DNA of 64,000 bases from Sphingomonas sp. LaA6.9 (GTDB taxonomy: Bacteria > Pseudomonadota > Alphaproteobacteria > Sphingomonadales > Sphingomonadaceae). Each line of letters starts with the position of its first letter. Positions within the stretch are counted from its first letter, which is position 1. A model generated the notes under the pieces. The model was not told the origin of the DNA and did not search any database. It saw nothing but the letters and a program-made list of their open reading frames with translations. Positions 57,855-64,000 of the stretch are shown piece after piece. The DNA lies in assembly GCF_022601895.1 (NCBI RefSeq), contig NZ_JAKVIO010000011.1:1-64000 (forward strand). The letters run 5' to 3'. Both the position numbers and the translations under genes were made by a program.

Positions 57855-60599
57855 ATGCTCGGTGGCATTGCAAAGGCCATTTTCGGTTCGTCCAACGACC
57901 GTTACGTCAAGTCGCTCAACAAGATCGTGGCGGAGATCGCGGACTTCGAACCTCAGATGCAGGCGCTCAGCGACGATGAACTCGCGGCCCAGACCGTCCG
58001 CTTTCGCGCCCGGCTTGAAGATGGCGAAACGCTCGACCAGATCCTGCCAGAAGCCTTCGCCACGGTCCGTGAGGCCGCGGTGCGCGTGCTCGGTATGCGC
58101 CATTTCGACGTGCAGATGATCGGTGGCATCGTGCTCCACCGCGGCGAGATCGCCGAGATGCGCACGGGCGAGGGCAAGACACTGGTCGCGACGCTCGCGG
58201 TCTATCTGAATGCGCTGCCGGCCACTGGCGTCCATGTCGTTACGGTCAACGACTATCTGGCGCGCCGCGACGCCGACTGGATGGGACAGGTCTACCGCTT
58301 CCTCGGCCTCACCGTCGGCGTGATCGTTCCCAACCTGACCGATCAGCAGCGGCGTGACGCCTATGCTGCAGACATCACCTACGGCACCAACAACGAATTC
58401 GGCTTCGACTATCTTCGCGACAACATGAAGTACGAGCGCGGCCAGATGGTGCAGCGCCCCTTCGCGCATGCGATCGTCGACGAGGTCGATTCGATCCTGA
58501 TCGACGAGGCGCGGACCCCGCTGATCATCTCCGGCCCGACCGACGACAAGTCGGAACTCTACAAGGCCGTCGACATTGTCGTGAAGCAGCTTGTCGCCCA
58601 GGATTACGAGGTCGACGAGAAGCAGAAGTCGATCATCCTGACCGAGGACGGCACCGAAAAGGCCGAGCGCATGCTCGAGTCGGCCGGGCTGCTCGAGGGC
58701 AGCAATCTCTACGACTATGAAAACACCCAGGTCGTCCACCACATGAACCAGGCGCTGCGCGCCAACGTCATCTTCAAGCGCGATACCGATTATATCGTGA
58801 AGGATGGCAAGGTGATCATCATCGACGAGTTCACCGGCCGCATGATGGACGGCCGCCGCTGGTCCGACGGGCTTCACCAGGCGGTCGAGGCCAAGGAAGG
58901 CGTGACGATCGAGCCCGAGAACCAGACGCTCGCCTCGATTACCTTCCAGAACTATTTCCGCATGTATCCCAAGCTTTCGGGCATGACGGGCACCGCCGCG
59001 ACCGAGGCCGCCGAATTCTACGACATCTACAAGATGAATGTCGTCTCGATCCCGACCAACGTCCCCGTCAAGCGCATCGACGAGGAGGACGAGTTCTACA
59101 AGAACACGATCGACAAGTTCGGCGCGATCGCCAAGGCGATCAAGGAAAAAGCGGACGGTGGACAACCGGTGCTCGTCGGCACGGTCTCTATCGAGAAGTC
59201 CGAGCTGCTTTCGGAGTTCCTCAAGAAGGAGGGCGTCGAGCACAAGGTGCTCAATGCGCGCTATCACGAGATGGAGGCGCATATCGTGGCCCAAGCGGGT
59301 CGCGAAGGCGCGGTGACGATCGCGACCAACATGGCGGGCCGCGGCACCGACATTCAGCTTGGCGGCAACCTCGAATTCCGCGTGAATGACGAACTGGGCG
59401 AAATGCCTGAAGGCCCCGAGCGTGAGGCGGCGATCGAGCGCATCCGGCACGAGATCGAGGACGAAAAGGCGCGCGTGCTCGCCGCGGGCGGGCTGTTCGT
59501 GCTCGGCACCGAGCGTCACGAGAGCCGCCGCATCGACAACCAGCTGCGCGGCCGTTCAGGCCGTCAGGGCGATCCGGGCCTTTCGCGCTTTTACCTGTCG
59601 CTCGACGACGATCTGCTGCGCATCTTCGGCCCCGATACGATGTTCGCCAAGATGATGAACTCCAACCTCGCCGATGGCGAAGCGATCGGTTCGCGCTGGC
59701 TCTCCAAGGCGATCGAGACCGCGCAGAAGAAGGTCGAGGCGCGCAACTACGACATCCGCAAGCAGGTCGTCGAATATGACGACGTCATGAACGACCAGCG
59801 CAAGGTGATCTACGAGCAGCGCGCCGACATCATGGATGCCGAAACGGTCGACGACGTCGTCACCGACATGCGCGCCGAAACGGTCAACGGCCTCGTAGCG
59901 GACGCGTGCCCGCCCGAAACCTATCCCGAGCAATGGGATATCGAAGGGTTGAAACAGCGCGTTGCCGATGTGCTCAACATCGCCCCCGATATCGACGCCT
60001 GGACCAAAGAAGAAGCGGTCGATCCGGAAATGATCGAACAGCGCCTGCAGGAAATCGCGGACGCCGAGGTCGCAGCCAAGATCGCCGACATTCCGGCCGA
60101 TAGCTGGGTGCAGGTGGAAAAGAGCATCCTGCTCCAGTCGCTCGATCATCACTGGAAGGACCATCTGGCGACGCTCGATGCGCTCCGTGCGGTGATCCAT
60201 CTGCGCGCCTATGCGCAGAAGACGCCGATCAACGAGTATAAGCAGGAAGCCTTCGCCATGTTCGAGCGGATGCTGGGGGCAATCCGCGAGGACGTGACCA
60301 AGGTGATCGCGCATGCGCGCTTCCTTGCGCAGGATGAGCCGCCGCCGCTTCCCGAAATGCCCGATTTCGTTACCGAGCATGTCAGCATGCTCACGGGCCG
60401 CGACGATACCGACGATATCGACGCCGCGTCGCTGGGGCTGGTTACGACCCGGTTGCCAGCCATGCAGCCCGCGATGGTGAGTGCAGCTCCGATGTCCGAC
60501 GAAGACCCGGCGGCATGGGAAGGCCGTGTCAGCCGCAACTCGCCTTGTCCCTGTGGTTCAGGGCGCAAGTACAAGCACTGCCACGGCGCGCTGCAATAA
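57855..60599 (+). CDS. secA: Preprotein translocase ATPase SecA
   Basis: This 914-residue motor drives protein export through SecYEG. Walker [14 protein letters not shown] is near residue 102, the DEAD-like box [15 protein letters not shown] near 211, motif [10 protein letters not shown] near 570 and the C-terminal zinc motif [14 protein letters not shown] at the very end. I chose ATG 57855 with AGGAAA upstream, which gives [16 protein letters not shown], the usual start. A hairpin follows the stop. Confidence 0.98.
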   Translation: MLGGIAKAIFGSSNDRYVKSLNKIVAEIADFEPQMQALSDDELAAQTVRFRARLEDGETLDQILPEAFATVREAAVRVLGMRHFDVQMIGGIVLHRGEIAEMRTGEGKTLVATLAVYLNALPATGVHVVTVNDYLARRDADWMGQVYRFLGLTVGVIVPNLTDQQRRDAYAADITYGTNNEFGFDYLRDNMKYERGQMVQRPFAHAIVDEVDSILIDEARTPLIISGPTDDKSELYKAVDIVVKQLVAQDYEVDEKQKSIILTEDGTEKAERMLESAGLLEGSNLYDYENTQVVHHMNQALRANVIFKRDTDYIVKDGKVIIIDEFTGRMMDGRRWSDGLHQAVEAKEGVTIEPENQTLASITFQNYFRMYPKLSGMTGTAATEAAEFYDIYKMNVVSIPTNVPVKRIDEEDEFYKNTIDKFGAIAKAIKEKADGGQPVLVGTVSIEKSELLSEFLKKEGVEHKVLNARYHEMEAHIVAQAGREGAVTIATNMAGRGTDIQLGGNLEFRVNDELGEMPEGPEREAAIERIRHEIEDEKARVLAAGGLFVLGTERHESRRIDNQLRGRSGRQGDPGLSRFYLSLDDDLLRIFGPDTMFAKMMNSNLADGEAIGSRWLSKAIETAQKKVEARNYDIRKQVVEYDDVMNDQRKVIYEQRADIMDAETVDDVVTDMRAETVNGLVADACPPETYPEQWDIEGLKQRVADVLNIAPDIDAWTKEEAVDPEMIEQRLQEIADAEVAAKIADIPADSWVQVEKSILLQSLDHHWKDHLATLDALRAVIHLRAYAQKTPINEYKQEAFAMFERMLGAIREDVTKVIAHARFLAQDEPPPLPEMPDFVTEHVSMLTGRDDTDDIDAASLGLVTTRLPAMQPAMVSAAPMSDEDPAAWEGRVSRNSPCPCGSGRKYKHCHGALQ

Positions 60600-60604
60600 G
60601 CGCA

Positions 60605-60644
60605 TTGCGGGCAGGGGCCTCCAGACTCCGTTTCCTGCCCGCAA
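60605..60644 (+). terminator. Hairpin after secA
   Basis: TTGCGGGCAGG (60605-60615) pairs perfectly with CCTGCCCGCAA (60634-60644) around an 18-base loop, six bases after the secA stop. No T-run follows, so it is a probable but not classical terminator. Confidence 0.5.
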
Positions 60645-60683
60645 CGGTTGACGTCGGTTGCCCGCGCCGGAGATACTGGCGTC

Positions 60684-61958
60684 ATGGACGAGCTTGAACT
60701 GTTCCAGCGCATGGCGCTCGCGATCGCGATTGGCGCGGTCGTCGGTACCGAGCGCCATTGGCGCGAGCGCGAGGAGAGGGAGGGGCAACGCACTGCGGGG
60801 ATTCGCACCTTCACGCTGATCGGCCTGTTCGGTGGTGCGGCCGGTTTGATCGAATATTATCTGGCTGCGGGGACGCAGGCGCCTTCGGGCATTGTCCTCG
60901 CGGCCTTTTTCGTGACATTCACCGGCGCGTTCACGCTCTTTCAATATCGCGAATCCGTCGCCGAGGGGAGCCACAGCGTTACGTCGGTGGTGGCGGCGAT
61001 GCTCGTTTTCGCGCTTGGAGCGCTGGCGGTGCTCGGGGACGTGTCGCTGGCATCGGCGGGGGGCGTTGTGCTGCTCGTCATCCTGGCGAGCCGCGAATTT
61101 CTCCATCGCCTCATGCGTCGACTGCGCTGGGCCGAGTTGCGTTCAGCGATCATACTGCTCGCGCTCACCTTCGTGCTGCTTCCGATCGTTCCGGATGAGC
61201 ATTTCGGACCATTTGGCGGCATCTCACCCGCACGAATCCTCGTGCTTGTCATCATCCTCGCGTCGATTTCGTTCTGCGGCTATCTCGCCGTCCGCCTGCT
61301 TGGCTCCTCGCGGGGTGAACTGGTGGCTGGGCTCGTGGGAGGCCTCGTCTCGTCGACAGCGGTAACCATCACCAACGCGCGCCGATCGGGTTCGGACGAT
61401 GCTGCAATCGCAGCGCTTTCAGCGGGCGCGATCGGCGCGGGCGCGATATCCTTTTTCCGCACCGCGATCCTCGCGGCGACGCTGGCACCGGCATTGGCCA
61501 CCGAATTGCTGCCGGGGTTGCTGAGCGGAGGCGCGATGATGGTCGGCTATGCGGCAATGCTCGCGCGTCGGGGCGCCCGCGAGCACCCCGAACAGGAACC
61601 GAAAAATCCGTTCGAACTCGGCGCGGTGATCCAGATGGCGCTTCTGCTCGTCGCCGTGGCCTTTCTGGCGCAGGCCGCGAGCCGGATCTTCGGCGATGCC
61701 GGGGTGATAGCCGTTTCAGCGCTCTCGGGACTGGCGGATGTCGACGCGGCGACAGTAACCGTCGCGGGCATGATGGATTCGATACAACTGCGGATCGGCG
61801 CGATTGCGATCGGCGCGGCCTTGGTCAGCAACATGGTTGCCAAGGCGGCATACGCTACCATGCTCGGATCCGCGCGATTCTATGTCCACATCTGGAGTGC
61901 TTCGCTTGTCGCGCTCTCCGTGGCGGCGCTCTGCCAGCTGGGAGCGAGTTTGGCGTGA
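60684..61958 (+). CDS. MgtC/DUF4010 membrane protein
   Basis: This 424-residue protein joins an N-terminal MgtC-like domain (MALAIAIGAVVGTERHWRERE, GIRTFTLIGLFGG) to a C-terminal DUF4010 domain (GLVGGLVSSTAVTITNARRS, SALSGLADVDAATVTVAGM). About a dozen hydrophobic helices predict an inner-membrane protein. MgtC relatives affect magnesium homeostasis and ATP synthase, but the role of this fusion is unknown. ATG 60684 gives the family start. Confidence 0.9.
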   Translation: MDELELFQRMALAIAIGAVVGTERHWREREEREGQRTAGIRTFTLIGLFGGAAGLIEYYLAAGTQAPSGIVLAAFFVTFTGAFTLFQYRESVAEGSHSVTSVVAAMLVFALGALAVLGDVSLASAGGVVLLVILASREFLHRLMRRLRWAELRSAIILLALTFVLLPIVPDEHFGPFGGISPARILVLVIILASISFCGYLAVRLLGSSRGELVAGLVGGLVSSTAVTITNARRSGSDDAAIAALSAGAIGAGAISFFRTAILAATLAPALATELLPGLLSGGAMMVGYAAMLARRGAREHPEQEPKNPFELGAVIQMALLLVAVAFLAQAASRIFGDAGVIAVSALSGLADVDAATVTVAGMMDSIQLRIGAIAIGAALVSNMVAKAAYATMLGSARFYVHIWSASLVALSVAALCQLGASLA

Positions 61959-61962
61959 CATG

Positions 61963-61984
61963 CCCCCGTCAAACCCTGCGGGGG
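61963..61984 (+). terminator. Hairpin after the MgtC/DUF4010 gene
   Basis: CCCCCG (61963-61968) pairs with CGGGGG (61979-61984) over a 10-base loop, five bases after the stop codon. No T-run follows. Confidence 0.35.
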
Positions 61985-62045
61985 AACGTAGCGCGCGCCA
62001 CTCTCGGGGGCCATAAGGGTAGTCCCGAACATATCTGCAATTAAC

Positions 62046-62059
62046 ATAATGTATATTAT
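62046..62059. promoter_or_regulatory. AT-rich palindrome upstream of mazG
   Basis: ATAAT-GTAT-ATTAT lies 32 bases before the chosen mazG start within an unusually AT-rich stretch (62037-62059). It contains a TATTAT that could be a -10 box, and its symmetry suggests a repressor site. No -35 box is clear. Confidence 0.3.
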
Positions 62060-62091
62060 CGGACTTACTCATGCAGGAGCGAGCATCATTC

Positions 62092-62865
62092 ATGATATCC
62101 CCCCTCGTTGAAATCATGGCGCGATTGCGCGACCCCGAAACGGGTTGCCCCTGGGACGTCCAGCAGGATTTCGGCACGATTGCCCCCTATACGATCGAGG
62201 AAGCGCACGAGGTCGCCGATGCGATCGCGCGCGGCGACATGGCCGATCTCAAGGACGAACTCGGTGACCTGCTCCTCCAGGTCGTGTTCCATTCGCGCAT
62301 GGCCGAGGAAGCCGGGCATTTTTCCATCGGCGATGTCGTTCAGGCGATTTGTGACAAGATGATCCGCCGGCACCCGCATGTCTTCGGCAATTCTGATGCC
62401 GACACCGGCCTCGCGGTGCGCGGCAACTGGGAAGCGATCAAGGCGGCCGAGCGCGACCAGAAGGAAGACAAGAGCGCGATGGCGCATGTCGCACTGGGCT
62501 TGCCCGCGCTGATGCGCGCCGAAAAACTTCAGCGGCGCGCGGCAAGGACCGGATTCGACTGGCCGGACCCATCGGGAGCGCGTGTCAAGATCGACGAGGA
62601 ACTCGCTGAAATAGAAGCGGAACAAACGCCGAATGCGCTGGAGAACGAGTTTGGTGACCTGCTCTTCGCCTGCGTCAACTGGGCGCGCCATCTCGGCGTT
62701 GATCCCGAAGCCGCGCTGCGCCGCGCCAACCGCAAGTTCGAAGCGCGCTTTCGTGCGATGGAAGGCTTTGCCGGCGACGCTTTTGCCGCGCTCTCCCTCG
62801 ACGAGAAGGAAGAATTATGGTCGCGCGCCAAGCGCGAGCTTACGCGCCCCGTGGATGCCGCCTGA
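62092..62865 (+). CDS. mazG: Nucleoside triphosphate pyrophosphohydrolase MazG
   Basis: This 257-residue enzyme hydrolyses nucleoside triphosphates to monophosphates, cleaning the nucleotide pool. It has two MazG domains, the first with CPWDVQQ, EEAHEVADAI and DELGDLLLQVVFHS, the second with KIDEELAEIEAE and ENEFGDLLFACVNWAR. I chose ATG 62092 with AGGAG 12 bases upstream; ATG 62071 would add seven residues. Its end overlaps the convergent DUF2093 gene by 26 bases. Confidence 0.95.
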   Translation: MISPLVEIMARLRDPETGCPWDVQQDFGTIAPYTIEEAHEVADAIARGDMADLKDELGDLLLQVVFHSRMAEEAGHFSIGDVVQAICDKMIRRHPHVFGNSDADTGLAVRGNWEAIKAAERDQKEDKSAMAHVALGLPALMRAEKLQRRAARTGFDWPDPSGARVKIDEELAEIEAEQTPNALENEFGDLLFACVNWARHLGVDPEAALRRANRKFEARFRAMEGFAGDAFAALSLDEKEELWSRAKRELTRPVDAA

Positions 62866-63055
62866 GCCATGCCTCGACCGCCTCGGCCGCACTGATATAG
62901 GCTTCCTGCGCCTCGACGCTCCAATAGGTCAGCTCTTCCAGCGGGATGGGCTGACCCGTCATCGCGCAGAGGACGAAATCCCCGGGCGTGACGATGTCAT
63001 ATTCGGGTGTGTCGTAGTGAAGCACGGCAAGGCGCGGCTGTGGCGCCGCGCTCAT
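62840..63055 (-). CDS. DUF2093 family protein
   Basis: This 71-residue protein contains LHYDTPEYDIVTPGDFVLCAMTGQPIPLEELTYWSVEAQEAY, the core of the alphaproteobacterial DUF2093 family, which has no known function. ATG 63055 overlaps the hflX stop by four bases, so it is translated with hflX. Confidence 0.88.
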   Translation of the reverse strand: MSAAPQPRLAVLHYDTPEYDIVTPGDFVLCAMTGQPIPLEELTYWSVEAQEAYISAAEAVEAWLRRHPRGA

Positions 63056-64000
63056 TGGCGCGCCTCGTAGCGACCCCAGTCGCTGTCGGACATGCGCACT
63101 TCGAAGCGGATCAGGTCCCCCTCCTCGACGCGCTCGATCACCTCGCCATTGGCGTGCAGCCAGGCGATCGCTGCACCGTCGTCGTGCGGCACACGCACCG
63201 TCCGGATGCGATTGCGCTGGGTCAGTTGCGCGGCGACCGTCGCGCGGAGATCTCCGACCCCCTCCCCGCCGAGCGCGGAAAGTATCGCGACATCCTCGCG
63301 GCGCGCGGCTTCGCCGAGAAGTTCCGCGCGCGCGTCGCCAGCGACAAGGTCGAACTTGTTCCATGCCTCGATGACGGGAACACCGTCCGCGCCGGTGATG
63401 TCGATGCCGATCTCGGCAAGCACCTGCTCGACGTCGGACTTCTGTTCTTCGCTGTCGGGATGCGCGATGTCGCGGACGTGGATGATGATGTCCGCCGCAA
63501 TCACCTCCTCGAGCGTCGCGCGAAAGGCGGCGACGAGCTGCGTGGGCAGGTCGGAGACGAACCCCACAGTGTCGGACAGGATTGCCTTGTCGATCCCCGG
63601 CAGCCGGATCTGGCGCATCGTCGGGTCGAGCGTCGCGAAAAGCAGGTCTTCCGCCATGACGTCAGCACCCGTCATGCGATTGAAAAGCGTTGATTTTCCT
63701 GCGTTTGTGTACCCCACCAGTGCAATCACCGGCCAGGGCGCGCGCTTGCGACGGTCGCGGTGCAGCCCACGCGTGCGGCTGACCTCGGCGAGCTCGCGGC
63801 GGAGCCTGGCCATGCGGTCGCGGATCATCCGGCGGTCGGCCTCGATCTGGGTTTCGCCGGGACCACCGAGAAAGCCGAAGCCGCCGCGCTGGCGCTCGAG
63901 GTGGGTCCAGCTGCGGACCAACCTGCCCGCCTGATAATCGAGATGCGCCAGTTCGACCTGCAGGCGCCCTTCGGCGGTCGCGGCGCGCTCGCCGAAGATT
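63052..64000 (-). CDS. hflX: GTPase HflX (5' end outside window)
   Basis: The visible 315 residues cover the C-terminal part of the HflX N-domain (AEGRLQVELAHLDYQAGRL), the linker GGFGFLGGPGETQIEADRR and the G-domain with GYTNAGKSTLFN, FATLDPT and DTVGFVSDLP. HflX splits or rescues stalled ribosomes. The frame is open to the last base, so the start lies beyond 64000; a TTG at 63921 is internal. DUF2093 follows with a four-base overlap. Confidence 0.96.
   Translation of the reverse strand, partial: IFGERAATAEGRLQVELAHLDYQAGRLVRSWTHLERQRGGFGFLGGPGETQIEADRRMIRDRMARLRRELAEVSRTRGLHRDRRKRAPWPVIALVGYTNAGKSTLFNRMTGADVMAEDLLFATLDPTMRQIRLPGIDKAILSDTVGFVSDLPTQLVAAFRATLEEVIAADIIIHVRDIAHPDSEEQKSDVEQVLAEIGIDITGADGVPVIEAWNKFDLVAGDARAELLGEAARREDVAILSALGGEGVGDLRATVAAQLTQRNRIRTVRVPHDDGAAIAWLHANGEVIERVEEGDLIRFEVRMSDSDWGRYEARQ

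Noticed and set aside
57426-59519. 697-codon minus-strand frame opposite secA
   Set aside because: It mirrors secA codons and shows no domain, signal or start-site support.

Overview
The window looks like chromosomal DNA of a sphingomonad alphaproteobacterium (Sphingomonas or a close relative). The reasons are uniformly high GC, two-hairpin-arm intergenic palindromes built on CCGGCGAAGGCCGG (41256-41338), the ChvG/ChvI - HprK - RapZ - EIIA - HPr block next to pckA, and a complete exosortase A (XrtA) exopolysaccharide cluster in the order I associate with this group. Genus assignment is inference. No phage, transposase, rRNA operon, CRISPR array or toxin-antitoxin pair was seen. No gene-free gap exceeds about 220 bases.

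Layout. 1-6451: end of a DUF4153 membrane protein, then gatC-gatA-(small zinc-ribbon membrane protein)-gatB, then two coupled secreted proteins of unknown function. 6452-14567: tRNA-Leu(TAG), trigger factor with an unusual histidine/lysine-rich tail, a membrane glycosyltransferase, and the proteostasis block clpP-clpX-lon followed by the HU gene. 14655-18078: tRNA-Val(CAC), a ZnuD-like TonB receptor with a possible Zur site, and thioredoxin reductase.

18064-36301 is the XrtA cluster. A leftward arm holds a FemAB/GNAT-like protein, an acyl carrier protein and two exosortase-associated hydrolases. A rightward arm of twelve genes holds acyl-AMP ligase, PLP decarboxylase, outer-membrane export lipoprotein, chain-length regulator, tyrosine autokinase, outer-membrane beta-barrel, AAA ATPase, polysaccharide deacetylase, FemAB protein, glycosyltransferase, XrtA fused to EpsI, and an asparagine-synthetase-like amidotransferase. 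Most neighbours overlap by 1-4 bases or lie very close. Together they should build, modify and export an exopolysaccharide. No PEP-CTERM substrate protein, PrsK/PrsR pair or initiating sugar transferase lies in the window.

36309-41214: truA-fmt (leftward), recR, def, a lipoprotein, rmuC. 41215-49020: palindromic repeat, META-domain lipoprotein, SpoU methyltransferase, the regulatory PTS (HPr, EIIA-Man type) with RapZ and HprK, ChvG/ChvI, then divergent pckA. 49041-57326: a gene with its start tucked behind a perfect hairpin, NfeD/SPFH pair, M28 peptidase, guaB, RsmB-type methyltransferase, TPR protein, argJ. 57462-64000: a small hydrophobic-start protein directly upstream of secA, secA, MgtC/DUF4010 membrane protein, mazG, a DUF2093 protein and the 3' part of hflX, which runs off the end.

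The most interesting points for follow-up are the small secA-leader protein (possible translation-arrest regulator), the hairpin covering the ribosome-binding region of the gene at 49074, the low-GC zinc-ribbon gene inserted between gatA and gatB, the metal-binding-looking trigger factor tail, and the absence of a normal start codon for chvG.
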